From contig OX336351.1 in the NCBI GenBank assembly GCA_946902875.1, positions 806,001 through 870,000 of the forward strand: DNA of 64,000 nucleotides, given 5' to 3'. Origin of the DNA: Nematopogon swammerdamellus. Lineage: Eukaryota > Arthropoda > Insecta > Lepidoptera > Adelidae. Each line of letters opens with the position of its first letter. Within the stretch, counting starts at the first letter, position 1. A program made the translations under genes and the position numbers. Below the pieces are notes generated by a model, which was given only the letters and a program-made list of their open reading frames with translations, was not told the origin of the DNA and searched no databases. Shown here piece after piece: positions 31,795 to 42,149 of this stretch.

Positions 31795-33195
31795 AATCTA
31801 CGCTTGGACATGTCGAAAACTCCGCCAGTTCTAAATTCAATGCGAAGAAGAACTGACAAACAAACTTCGCAAGTCACAATGTTTTGTTAGTACCTTATAA
31901 GTATTATATTATAGTAACTTACAAATAATTAACCCATACTACCGCTCACAAGAGCATTAATATTTACAGCATAAACATGAATACTGAAGAATCTGACCAC
32001 ACTGCCTATTTAAATTACCTATATCTGGTGTATAGTGCCATCGTCAATTTTGATATTTCATATTATATCAAGTCAAATAAAACAATTAGTTTACGTTTAT
32101 TACAAAGAAATGTAATAAGTCATATTAAAAATCAAATGATACAAAGTGTATCGAATTGTCAAAATTTGTTAGTGGGAAAAATAGTAGTCAGACTCTTAGA
32201 TAAAATTACGGTCAGTTAATGCATCCTTAATACTGTAATAACTCTTTTCAATTAACATTATTTTAATCCGTCGTTTAAAATTATTGTCATCTAATTGTTT
32301 TATGTTAGGAGACAGTTTATTATAAAATCTAACACTATTACAAATAAAGCTTTTTGTAGTTTTAGCTAATCTATGTCTCATTAGTTGTACATTATTACCC
32401 CGTGTGTCATAGTTATGATTGTCGGAATTGAGAGAGGAATCATGAATGTATTTTCTGGCATAGCATATGTTCTGGTAAACATATGCACTTGGTAAAGTCA
32501 TGATTCCTATCTCTCCGAACGCTGTCCTACAAGTATCTCTAGTTTTCATATTTAGGATGTACCTCAAGGCCCTCTTCTGTAATAAAAATATTCTATTTGA
32601 GTCTGCTGCATTTCCCCAAAACATTAGGCCATATGACATGATGCTCTCAAAATAAGCATGATAAACCGTTTTTGCAGCATGGGTCCCGCCTAGCTCTTTA
32701 ATTTTTTTGATAGCATAACATGCGGAACTCAGCTTACCAGCTAAAGAGTTTATGTGGGCTTTCCAAGTAAAACTTTTATCAAATATTACCCCAAGAAAAG
32801 TTAGTTCATTAGCAAGGTTTAATGACAACTTATCTGCAGTTTTTAATATGCTATCATTGTTATTACGTCTATGAGTCCCAAGAGCAAAGTGCATAATATT
32901 AGTTTTGTTGACATTTAGCAATAGATTGTTGCACTCAAACCAAGATTTTAGAGATTCTAGTACAGTTAAAAAGGATTCTCTCAGTTTACTTATATCATTG
33001 TTTTTCAGTACAACTGAGATATCATCTGCAAACATTACCATCTCTATATCGTCTGTTATACAGCTCGAGATGTCGTTAACATATATTAGAAACAATAATG
33101 GTCCCAGGATAGAACCCTGCGGCACACCCATTGTGATTGATTCTACGTTCGATTTTAAGCCATTGACGTCACATATTTGAGCTCTATTTTCTATT
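31795..33195 (-). pseudogene. Jockey-like LINE, 5'-truncated, with 3' UTR
   Basis: The minus strand carries a frame open from about 33190 to the stop at 32196. The annotated ATG at 33131 is internal to the real reading frame, which continues upstream as VNGLKSNVESIT. It contains GVPQGSILGPLLFLIYVNDI, the catalytic FADD, NVNKTNIMHFALG, FLGVIFDKSF, and a C-terminal QKRALRYILNM and IEKSYYSIKDAL block. Endonuclease and N-terminal RT are missing. About 400 bases of 3' untranslated sequence extend to about 31795, and a separate copy of that 3' end is at 61035-61320. The frame is intact over 311 codons. Confidence 0.88.
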
Positions 33196-33445
33196 TCCTA
33201 TTCTATTATTACTCCAGTACAAAAAGGCACAAATCCAAAATTCTAATCCATGTATTCCTTAGTCTACTGCACAATTTTTTTAAATCTTTGTATGATACGA
33301 ATGATCTCTACTAGTAGTATTTTTAAATGAAATTAAAATAAATATTTCTGTAATGGCTTAGGGACCATTATGTTTTTTGTGTTTTCTAAAAAAAAAAACC
33401 TAAAGTGGATTTGTGAGCTTTTGTTCTTAACCTTCTCATATGTAC
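33196..33445. other. AT-rich anonymous sequence
   Basis: No gene or repeat partner seen. Confidence 0.4.
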
Positions 33446-33757
33446 TCGTATGATACTAAAAGTAACTTGAGGATTTTTAGAAATCTTTTCTGTATGTATG
33501 TATGTTCCTTCATAACTCTTAAACCGATCATCCGAATTCGATAAAACTTAGTACAAGCAAATTTAGCTATACGGGACACAGGATAGGGTAAATAAAATTC
33601 AGTTCCGGTTACGCTAAGATGTGGCTCTCATACAAACCGAATTGTTCCTCGCGCCGAAATAATGGTACGGTAGCGGGCTTACTTAATTTCTTCTTTTTGT
33701 ACGAATACTAATTTTACTAATACGAATTTCACGAGCGAAGCCTCGGGCAAAAGCTTG
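33446..33757 (+). repeat. Family G repeat, best copy
   Basis: GATACTAAAAGTAACTTGAG, TTAGAAATCTTTTCTGTATG, ACCGATCATCCGAATTCGAT, GGGACACAGGATAGGG, CAGTTCCGGTTACGCTAAGA, CGCGCCGAAATAATGG, ending AAGCCTCGGGCAAAAGCTTG. Two other copies allow its layout to be read. No coding. Confidence 0.75.
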
Positions 33758-34508
33758 TATTGTATACGTGACTTTTTGCTCACAGCTCGCTGACAGGCCG
33801 CGATCCGAGTTACATTTGCTACACGTGCGTACATTTCAAAATGGTCACCTTTAAAAGAGACAAATCTTAAGATCCGCCAATTTAGCCAGCCGCTTCGTAT
33901 CCAGAATGTCTGGGTCGATGTACGCGGTGGAGAATTATTCTTCATAAAACACATCAGAAACGCATATCTTAAGAGACATAGCGAAACGGAAGAGAACAGA
34001 CTCTCCGCCATTACTTGCACGCGGCGGCGCTCAGTTGAAATATGGCGTAAGTTGGACGTCGGCGGGGGAGGGGGCGGGGGTGGGGGATTCGGGGAGAGGA
34101 GGGCGGGGGGCGAGCACCCCGCAGGCCCGCACCCTACGATATTTAGATAGGGCGGATAAGGACAAGATGCCGTGCTAAAGGGCGACAGGATCATCAGGCC
34201 CTTGTGGAATTGGCAGAAGCTCTTGTCTGTACGGAAATATTAGGTTCTTACATATGAAATTGGCGTTTTGTCGAACTGGCCACTTTGATCACAAATTGGC
34301 CAGATTGATTCTCGCTCCCACAATTTTTTCAGCAAAGGAATCAATGAACTACCTATAAAATGGCGAAAGTGCATAGATAACAATGTTACATACTTTGATT
34401 GATTAAATATATAATTCCATAATTTTTTTTTCGTTTTGCTTCTAAGGACCTAATATTAGGAATTTACGGAATCCTCCGTGCGTGAGTAAAATTCGCACTT
34501 GATTCGTT
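33758..34508. other. Anonymous sequence with G-rich patch
   Basis: A G-rich tract at 34060-34115 gives a proline-rich minus-strand frame (33679-34194) with no domain. A short GTGCTAAAGGGCGACAGG at 34171 is a family-D scrap. No gene called. Confidence 0.45.
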
Positions 34509-34692
34509 TGTTTTATGGAAACTAACACGGTTGGTTACATCGCCTACGATATCCATTATGTCAGCTCATAACACCTTGGTGAGCTAGGTACCTTGTCAAG
34601 TGATTCCCTTTAGTCGTGCCGGCTAAACTGAATTAGACGGAAAACACGAAATATTAAAATAGCGGGATTCGATCGAACTTTCATTCAGTGCT
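34509..34692 (-). mobile_element. tRNA/5S chimeric SINE (family A), partial
   Basis: TTTATGGAAACTAACACGGT, GTCAGCTCATAACACCTTGG, CGTGCCGGCTAAACTGAATT, ending TTTCATTCAGTGCTGACTG. Diverged and headless. Confidence 0.75.
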
Positions 34693-34766
34693 GACTGACG
34701 TAGAATAGAGCCCGGCTTGAGGCCTTTTGAAATCCGATCCACGCTGTGAATCCCCAAGTCATCGCT

Positions 34767-35373
34767 CAGGGTTGCCAGATGTCCGGTTTTGGACCGGATT
34801 GTCCGGTTTTTGAGACTTGTGTCCGGTCTTCAAAATAATGAAAAACCGGACATCCAAACATTCGGTTTTGTCTTGATAAATATGACATGAAAGATAAATG
34901 AATCGATATAACCTAAAAATATAATTTACCATGGAAAGGAGTAAGGAGTGATTGTGAGGAATACACTTTAAAATATGCCGTTCCTTTGCTTACAGATAAA
35001 TATTGTGAATAGTAGAAGTTAGGTCATAAACTAACAATTTGTAATAATCATTAAGGAAATTAATAAATGTAGACTCTTTGCTTACAGAGAAACTCATATT
35101 AGTTTATTTGGGAAAAAATCATTCCTATAAAGCACATCACACATTAATATATTTATTTTGTTTAGAAGATTTTAATTACTAATCTTTCTTCATTATTGCA
35201 AATAGTTCGATCATTTCAACCATATTACTCTCAATTATTGTTGGCTGCCTTTTATATTTATTACTCTTTCATTTTCGATAATAAAGTATTAAAGATCATG
35301 AAACATTTTCTACTTCAAAATCAAAGGCCCTTGAAAAATGTCCGGTTTTTTTCAACTGAATCTGGCAACCCTG
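34767..35373. mobile_element. hAT-like non-autonomous element, 607 bp
   Basis: Ends CAGGGTTGCCAGATGTCCGG and, inverted on the right, ATCTGGCAACCCTG, with the ATGTCCGGTTTT motif just inside both ends. CAGGG termini are usual for hAT. The duplication is imperfect: ATCGCT occurs on both sides (34761-34766; 35375-35380), one base out of register. The interior is AT-rich and has no transposase. Confidence 0.75.
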
Positions 35374-36027
35374 GATCGCTGCACGAAACAGGCAATCTCA
35401 TCTCTAGGATATCAAGAAATTTCTCAATTATTGTTTGAATTAAGGAGCAGGATAATAACTAGCAGCTGTGCCGCGCCGCCGCCGCCCGCTCACGTGGCGC
35501 TTTATTTACGTCAAAAATGGAGATTTAGTGGCGCCACCCCGCGGCCCAAACTTTAGCTATATTAAACCATTATTAAACGTGTAATTTTCGAGAGATGGCG
35601 CTGCGATGCGGTGCGGGTACGCGCTGCGTGTCGCACCGCACCGTCGATTCTAGAATTCGACGACGGCTGATACCCGACTGACTAAAGCTTCAAGCGAATA
35701 CCACTCGTATATGGATCAGTTAGGATTGAATTTGATTTGTCATATGTTTCGCTAGAAGCGGAATAGTTTTCCATACGATTACCTTAGTTCAACTTAATAG
35801 TTCTTGGACAGAATAAAATGGAGGTATTCTGGCATGATGCCTTTACCCAGAACGGATATTTGTAATAGCGAAATTAGGATGTCTTTGAGTTGAGCTAAAA
35901 TAATATGAAAAATTTATCATCAAATTATTAACATTGCGGTTCTGTCATGTTGGAAGAATGAAAAATAGGACACTAACGAAAAACATTTAATTAACGAATG
36001 TGAGTGGAAGGGTCGGGAAGAGTCGCC
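35374..36027. other. Anonymous sequence with short GC-rich hairpins
   Basis: GCGGTGCGGGTACGCGCTGC followed by GTGTCGCACCGCACCG forms a local stem near 35606-35645. GCCGCGCCGCCGCCGCCCGC lies at 35471. No gene recognised. Confidence 0.4.
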
Positions 36028-36465
36028 CTAGAAGCCGTCTTCGCCGTCGATGAAATGCACCGGCGGCGTGGAGCTGGGTGGAAGGGTGTGCGTGTAGTGT
36101 GAGAGAAGAATGGTGGCTCTCGTATTAGACGGCCCGGGCGCGGGGAGGCCGAGCGACGCGGTGGGCGGAGGCAGTGCTGCTGCAGGCGAGCGGTGGCGAC
36201 GCGGCGGCGGCGTCGAAGTCGAGCACGGCGGCAGCCGGCCTTCGCCGCAGAGCCTGCTCTCCATCACGCGCGTCGCGTCCCGGGAGGTCTGCAGCCGCTT
36301 CTGTCGCCAGGCATGTCGAGCTGGTGAAGTACCGAGGATGCCGAGCGGCGGCGGTGGTGATGCCGGCACGGTGCCTCCAACCGTGCTGGCCGCTGCGCCG
36401 CTGGAGAAGGGTCCGCGCGTGGCGGAAGCTCGGTTTGTTCGTCCCAGGCAAAAACCACAATTTTA
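36028..36465 (-). CDS. Possible terminal exon of unknown gene (GC-rich)
   Basis: One minus-strand frame is open for about 146 codons from an upstream stop near 36468 to TAG at 36028-36030, ending PPVHFIDGEDGF. It includes RHAWRQKRLQTSRDATRVME, which is less repetitive than the rest. The C-terminus looks like a normal acidic tail. No clean splice acceptor was found, base composition is extreme, and other frames are also open, so this could be chance. No domain is recognised and no function is proposed. Confidence 0.28.
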
Positions 36466-36492
36466 CCAATGTAATTATTATTATTATTATTT

Positions 36493-36590
36493 AACAGTCG
36501 ACCGACCGCACCACTGAGCTACCGAGGCTGACAAAAGCTCCTCTCACCTCTCTTCTCCGTGGCTTTTACCCAATAACGCCATTAACTAAA
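36493..36590 (-). mobile_element. SINE family A head with shared flank, copy 1
   Basis: CAGTCGACCGACCGCACCAC and TGAGCTACCGAGGCTGAC are the complement of the tRNA-like head. The adjoining AAAAGCTCCTCTCACCTCTC, TTCTCCGTGGCTTTTACCCA is also present next to the same head at 38051-38145, so head and flank were copied together. Confidence 0.7.
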
Positions 36591-36627
36591 CACACATTTA
36601 TAGATAGGCGCGGTATCCGTCCCCGCG

Positions 36628-36705
36628 GGGGGGGGGGGGGGGGGGGGCGCCCCCGAGGGTGGGGGCGGAGTGCTGTACCCACCCCCACGAGGGGGGGGGG
36701 GGGGT
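36628..36705. repeat. Poly-G tracts
   Basis: Two long G runs (about 36628-36647 and 36691-36703) in a GC-rich block. Assembly accuracy here may be poor, and G-quadruplexes are possible. Confidence 0.8.
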
Positions 36706-36853
36706 CGCTCTCGTGAACTTCGATGTTGGTGTCGGTCAGCACTGTCTTCGCAGCTCCTGATTTGCTTCTGGTGGTCGGCGCTCCGTCGAGCCGACCCGGT
36801 GGTTTTGGTTCCCGCCTTGACATGTTTTGACTGATGACTCCAATCTGCGGTGA

Positions 36854-37145
36854 TCCAAGATCCGGCTCGAATGGACCAACTTGTATTGGTCCAAGATCCG
36901 GCTGCGAATGACCAGCTTGTAGTGGTTCAAGATCCGGCTCGAATGGACCAGCTTGTATTGGTCCAAGATCCGGCTCCGAATGGACCAACTTGTATTGGTC
37001 CAAGATCCGGCTCCGAATGGACCAACTTGTATTGGTCCAAGATCCGGCTGCGAATGACCAGCTTGTAGTGGTTCAAGATCCGGCTCGAATGGACCAGCTT
37101 GTAGTGGTACAAGATCCGGCTCGAATGGACCAGCTTGTATTGGTT
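36854..37145. repeat. 36-bp minisatellite, about 8 units
   Basis: Units of GATCCGGCTCGAATGGACCA plus ACTTGTATTGGTCCAA, with alternating variants (GGCTGCGAATGACCAGCTTG; TAGTGGTTCAA). The unit is a multiple of three, so long frames appear on both strands (for example MDQLVLVQDPA repeats). Not a gene by any other sign. Confidence 0.92.
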
Positions 37146-38050
37146 TACTACGGTGATCTTGAAATAAAATATGTTGTGGACTGTAATTTCTTCGTGTATT
37201 TCAGATTTTCAGGAGGTGACAAGTTTTCAGGGATTCAGGAACACTTCTCTCATGTACATGTGTATACATCTACAACGTGTCCCAAAACTCAACGTCAAGC
37301 GGAAACCAGGGAGTAGGCCAGTTTATGACTACCCAGCGAAAAATAAGAAAAATACATACGTACACGTTTTCTTCTAGATCTATTTCATGTAGACAGGAAA
37401 GTTCTAACAAAGGCGTAGTATTTTTGAAGAAAGAGAAACCCTTTCGAACAGAATGAAAGTGAAATTGAAAGTTCTGGGTGGAGCATTCCTAATCCGCTCG
37501 CTCCGTATAGTTGCTCCACTTCGAGATCAAACCTCTACTAGTCCTACTTGAACTCCCAAGTGTGCATTTCCTCCTGTTTCTTTCTTTATAATCGACTAGC
37601 CTTTGCCCGTGGCTTCGCTCGCATAGCCTATGTTCATCCTGAAGGTTCATTCTAAATATTGGTCAAAGAATTTTTAAAATCGGATGAGTATTTTCGAAGA
37701 TTGGTAGGGATCCAATCCCTGCCCAGTGCGCGTTGTGCGGAGGTGGTAAGTCCCCATGGAAAAAGCGATAGAACACACTTATGGCGCCGACATCCCTACG
37801 GAGTTGCAGTGGTTCTAGATCGCGGGACACATTAATTAAAATATTACATTGCTGTCCACTGTTTTCTGTAAAATATTATTCAATCTCAACTGACTTCAAA
37901 AAAAGGAGGAGGTTCTCAATTGGACTGTATTTTTGTTGTCTTTACAGGTTGTACTCTACCATCGACTGCTGAGCCTACAGACCACACATCAGCACACATC
38001 CAAAGTACCTAGCCGATTCATTCTGCCTTGGCGCACTCATGATTACGAAC
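37146..38050. other. Anonymous sequence with transposon scraps
   Basis: ACTAGCCTTTGCCCGTGGCT at 37597 is the start of a repeat like that at 22552. At 37780-37820 an antisense scrap of the RT fragment at 19087-19275 occurs. No gene. Confidence 0.45.
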
Positions 38051-38145
38051 GACAGTCGACCGGTCGCACCACCGAGCTACCGAGGCTGACAAAAGCTCCT
38101 CTCACATCTCGTCTCCGTGGCTTTTACCCAAACACGCCATTATCG
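38051..38145 (-). mobile_element. SINE family A head with shared flank, copy 2
   Basis: CAGTCGACCGGTCGCACCAC and CGAGCTACCGAGGCTGAC are followed by AAAAGCTCCTCTCACATCTC, GTCTCCGTGGCTTTTACCCA as at 36493-36590. Confidence 0.7.
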
Positions 38146-38539
38146 CTTTCACCTTGTTCGCTTTTATAGCATGGACTGCCTAACCTGAGGGGAACACACG
38201 TACGCACACAAATGCATTTCTCTAATACAGATGCTTGAAATGCACCTATACATGGCCTGAGCACTACTACACTCGCAGAATTTTGTGCTTACCGTCATGC
38301 GTGAATGTATTTGTACGCTTCAGGTTAGAACGAACGACCTATACCCATCTACGGTTCGTAGATCCGCTATCTGTCAAATGAACGAGTGTTTCAATGATGC
38401 AAAGACGCTAAATGCTGCGTCTTGCTTGTGTCTCATACAGTGCTCGATGTACTTCTACCACTGAACATGAACTTTCAGAGTCATTCAAATGGAATGACTC
38501 TGACTCTGTAAGTAAGTCTAGCTTGTGTCGTTCGGAATT

Positions 38540-39178
38540 TCGCACACCTGTCTATAACACTACTGTGTTATAGACAGGTGTGTCAGATCAGGTTGAAGAG
38601 TACGTATATCTCGGTCAAATTCTTCGGCTTGGTGACGAATTCAACTGGGTTGGGCTGCCTACGGAAAGTTAAAATTCGCTCTGAGGTCTGACCTTCCGCA
38701 AAATTTAAAGACCAGAATATATGACCGGTGTGTATTTCCGGTTATTATGACATACGAGTGTGAAACGTGGACTCTGACGGTCGGTGTTGTCCAAAGGTTG
38801 AAATTGGGTTGAAATTTGCCCAGTGAGCAATGGAGCGAGCCATGCTGAGAATATCGCTACGTGATATGGTATGATATGACGAGGCAATCCGCCGATGCAC
38901 TAAAGTAGTCGATATTGGACATCGGGTAGCTAAGTGGCCGAGGGCTGAGTACGTTAGCCGAAGAGACGAAGACGACCGTTGGAGTAACCGTGTCCTACAC
39001 TGGCGGTCGTGTACAGGAAAACGGAGTGTGCGAAGACCACCCGCCAGGTAGGACGACGACATCAAGTACGTCGGCGGAAAGCAGTGGTTCCGTACCGCTG
39101 AAAGCCGGGAGGACTGGAGGAAAATTGGAGAGGCGTATGTCCAGCAGTGGACGCTTACACGCTGACTGACTGTTATAG
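38540..39178 (+). pseudogene. RTE-like LINE, decayed ORF2 3' portion
   Basis: Pieces in shifting frames are recognisable: DQVEEYVYLGQ (start of the post-RT region), KTRIYDRCVFPVIMTYECET with TWTLTV, then a WSNRVLHWR-type block and GEAYVQQWTLTR at the end with a CTGACTGACTG tail. Several stops and shifts make it dead. A perfect 17-bp hairpin (ACACCTGTCTATAACAC and complement) lies at 38544-38581 near its start. Related fragment: 7435-7562. Confidence 0.75.
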
Positions 39179-39502
39179 AAAAGTACGAAGGCGCACTTCT
39201 GTTACGTGAAACTATTCGATGTATTGTGCGTGCGTAGTGTCCTCTCGAATTCCTACGTCCTTTCTAGGTAGAGAAATCCTATTGTACGTAAGTACATACC
39301 CATATCCTAAGCCTTACTTTGAGGACTTGGCTTAGCAGAATAGACGAAGGGAGATGAGTCCTGAAGAATGTGACCCCCTCCCCCGCCGGGGTCGGTGGAT
39401 GAGGAAGGGAGGGCGCGGCTACCTACCTGTTTACTTACATTTATTCCCGCCAAACTTGTCCCTGCCTGGATCTCTGGCTACGGAATTCTGAAAAAAAAAC
39501 CA

Positions 39503-39560
39503 CAAGTCAGTCAGCTAGCGTTTTTGGGCCCACTGCTGAACATACGGCTCTCCCAACAAT
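39503..39560 (-). pseudogene. RTE-like LINE 3' scrap
   Basis: AAGTCAGTCAGCTAGCGTTT, then CCCACTGCTGAACATACGGC, TCTCCC is the inverted 3' end (GEPYVQQWAQ-like) of the RTE family. Confidence 0.6.
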
Positions 39561-39666
39561 AATTCTCAAAATTACCACAAACAAGTGAACTAGAAGATAT
39601 AAATATTTTATTATATAAATTTTATAGGTTCATGTTTAGTTTTATTATTTTGTTATATTATACTTA

Positions 39667-40454
39667 GGCCCACTTGCACCAACACGAATTTAAATAATAA
39701 AAAAAAAAAAAAAAAAAACCATTTATTGAGTGTGATAAACATTTGCATACAGATCAGTAATACTTAGTCTAACTTAATACATTTATTTACATGATTTATG
39801 TTGTTGCTGACTGGTGTAATGGTGCTTACTCAAAAGGCAAGGGGTATTGCATACGAGCAATCTCTTACCCCCTTCCTAAGTGATATAATCTGCTTATTTG
39901 ACATCTCTTTTGCGGTCAGACTTCATTTAGTGGCAGAAATTAACAATACAAAATTTACAATTATGAAACAATAAAATATAAATATGAATAAAATATTTGA
40001 AATTTGAATTTGAAACAGCAAGACTAACATAACAAAAAAAAAAAACCAACAAACTACCCACAGGGAACTACCCACCTACAACTATTTGTCGATTTTGATC
40101 ATTTGCATTACATAAAAATTTCAAAAATTAGCAGAGGTAGTGAGATTTGAGTTTATTTTTAAACGATTCAAGCCTTGGCACGCTTCTGATTTCGATTGGC
40201 AGTGCATTCCAAAGTCGAGGAGCCTGCACAGCATATGATCTGCTCATGAAGCGTGAACAGTGCTTAGGGATTTGGAGAATTCCTGTGTCGGAGGATCTTA
40301 GTGGTCGCCCATGCTGTGAAAGTGGAACTATCATCTCTCGTATGTATATATAAACCAGTTTAACTCGTTAAGCTAGTACCCGTTGACTGTGGGAACCGCG
40401 TTTAAATCCATAACTCGCCACTTAACTCTAAATTCGTGTTGGCGCAATTGGGCC
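39667..40454. mobile_element. PIF/Harbinger-like MITE split by a LINE fragment
   Basis: The left end GGCCCACTTGCACCAACACG plus AATTTAA is mirrored at the right by AATTCGTGTTGGCGCAATTG plus GGCC. TTA duplications flank both ends (39664-39666, 40455-40457). GGCC ends with a 3-bp TTA duplication fit PIF/Harbinger. Most of the interior is a later LINE-derived insert (39695-40375). Confidence 0.82.
39695..40375 (-). pseudogene. CR1-like LINE 3' fragment inside a MITE
   Basis: The minus frame 40334-40128 ends SYAVQAPRLWNALPIEIRSV, PRLESFKNKLKSHYLC, the standard C-terminus of CR1-like ORF2 (LWN.LP..I.....L..FK..LK..L). An AT-rich 3' untranslated stretch follows to an A-run at 39695-39718. That run reads as T on the LINE sense strand, so it is not an ordinary poly(A) tail. 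Confidence 0.72.
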
Positions 40455-40651
40455 TTAGATAGGGAAGTTTTGTTTTAGGTTAGTTTTAGTTAATTTCCTT
40501 CTCATATTTAATTTTTATATTCTTTGTGTAAATTGGTGTTCAATAAAGTATTAATAAAAAAAAAACTAATTTAATATAATGAAAAAACACACAAAATAAC
40601 ACCATGATGAATAAACAGTAGGTATAATAAAATGTTGATGGTCTTTACACG

Positions 40652-40874
40652 TCACACGCTATGTGCCGACAATGGGGGTAAGCAGAGTAATCGGTGTTGT
40701 GCTGCAAATGCTCTTGTAAATTACAGCGCAACACAATAGCAATTATTCGGACAAGATAACTACGTCAAGCAGCAAGTAAGGCATGAAGACCCACCTGCTG
40801 CATGACTCGGTGGAAGGACCGTGCCAAGGTGAGAGGTGGCTACTTGACTAACCTGTCGCCCTTGAGCGCGGCAT
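40652..40874 (+). repeat. Dispersed repeat family D, left part (host of 828-bp element)
   Basis: CACACGCTATGTGCCGACAA, GTAAGCAGAGTAATCGGTGT, GGTGGAAGGACCGTGCCAAG. It is interrupted at 40874 and resumes at 41703 with GCGGCATCTTGTCTTTAGTC and GCCTTTTACGACATGCACGG to about 41765. Confidence 0.85.
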
Positions 40875-41702
40875 CAGGCCTTCGTCACTCGCTCAAGGTC
40901 GCGAGTTAAATGCCTACCGCTTGGCGTACCGACTAATCTACAATTAACAGTGGGCTGCTGCTATCCAGCCAGACCGGGCGCGTGGCGCTTTCGAATTTAG
41001 AAAATGTCGAAATCACGTAATTATTGTGCAGTGGACGGGTGCAAAAGTCAAAAGACAAATGAAAACTTGTCTTTTTTTTCATTGCCGAGAGACGAAGAAA
41101 GGTAAGTGTTTTGTTTAGTAGCATTTTGATTTATTTCTAGTAATTTATTTATTCATATTAGTAGGAGGTCATAGATTTAAAAATAATATCATATTGCCAA
41201 TAACATTAGTTAGATGACGCCGAACAGCGTGGTATGTATGGCCTAATTTGTATAAGGATAATAGGTGCATTGTAGATGATCATTGATCATTAAATTTATT
41301 GATCAAACAAAACTATCACTGGAAGGTTGCACGCAATGCACGCTTCGATGTGAGAAACTAATTGTGACGCTAACGCATGCATGAATTTGTTCGCATGAAT
41401 TTGCCGTACCTAAATATCGTATCGTTGGTAGCTAGAACGATAAAAGTTGGTAGGTATCATCTTCATTTTATTCCTCACAATAAGACAGCACAAAGACACA
41501 GCCCTTAGACGCGCTGAACGACGCGCTTTCGAGATAGAGTTACACGACAGAAAGAGAAGCGAAATGTAGGCAGTTATCGTGTTTAGGCATGCAGCTCTGT
41601 GCGAGTCAATTTGTACTTTATCGCGTCGTCGCAGAGTAGCTATTTCTTTGTGAGTGTTTGTACAGAGCAGCTTCTGTACGGAGTACTCTTTTCTATTCTG
41701 TG
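40875..41702 (+). mobile_element. 828-bp THAP-exon element, copy 1
   Basis: Starts CAGGCCTTCGTCACTCGCTC and ends GTACTCTTTTCTATTCTGTG. The 7-bp GCGGCAT stands on both sides (40868-40874 and 41703-41709). Inside are a promoter-like upstream region, a THAP-type first exon (41004-41101) and an intron-like rest, with no further exon visible. A near-identical element of exactly the same length is at 53433-54260 with a different duplication. Terminal inverted repeats are minimal (CA...TG), unusual for a P element. The class is therefore tentative. Confidence 0.85.
41004..41101 (+). pseudogene. THAP-domain first exon
   Basis: ATG at 41004 opens MSKSRNYCAVDGC, KSQKTNENLSFFSLPRDEER. The C-x4-C pair, then a spacer of suitable length and a FFSLP block match the first half of a THAP zinc finger (C2CH). 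The exon is 98 nt and stops at a good splice donor (AAAG|GTAAGT), leaving phase 2. The second half of the domain, with the conserved W, C and H, is not found downstream within the element. Either a partner exon lay in the lost autonomous element, or the exon was captured. Confidence 0.75.
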
Positions 41703-41765
41703 GCGGCATCTTGTCTTTAGTCGCCTTTTACGACATGCACGGGGAGAGATGCAGTGGGGCTATTT

Positions 41766-42149
41766 ATAGCACCATTATCCGATTGCTTATCCTTATAAAA
41801 AGATAATTGTTTAGTGATCCGTAGTGGGGTGCAAACCTAACCGTCCGTGCTCGACTTCCCGCTCACAACGCAGCGCCACCTCGCGGCGGACTGAGAAACT
41901 TTTAAGTGGTTCGAATCTATGTGACCGTCGCGCGAGCTACTTCCGAGAGGGCACCACTCGAATATAACGACGAATAATCCGTTAGATTTTGAAGATTCAT
42001 GTTTACGGCGGCGGCGGCGGCGCCGAAGTTGGACGTAAAGCTTATTTTCTGCTTCCTCCGCGCCCTCTCTCGAGAAAATATTAGCCGCCTTATAGAAAAG
42101 CGCTACGCCACTATCTGGCAGTTTTTAGGGTTTCGCACCTTAAAAGATG
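41766..42149. other. Unassigned sequence, short Ala-rich frame
   Basis: A frame from ATG at 41999 (MFTAAAAAPKLDVKLIFCFL onward) runs 71 codons and ends inside the adjoining MITE, so the tail is not original. AATATAACGACG lies upstream. Weak evidence; no gene is called. Confidence 0.35.

Noticed and set aside
33679..34194. 171-residue proline-rich ORF on the minus strand
   Set aside because: The proline run is the G-rich tract, and the rest includes a family G end. No domain.
36566..37316. Long frames with QDPARMDQLVLV-type repeats on both strands
   Set aside because: The 36-bp minisatellite unit is a multiple of three, so frames stay open automatically.
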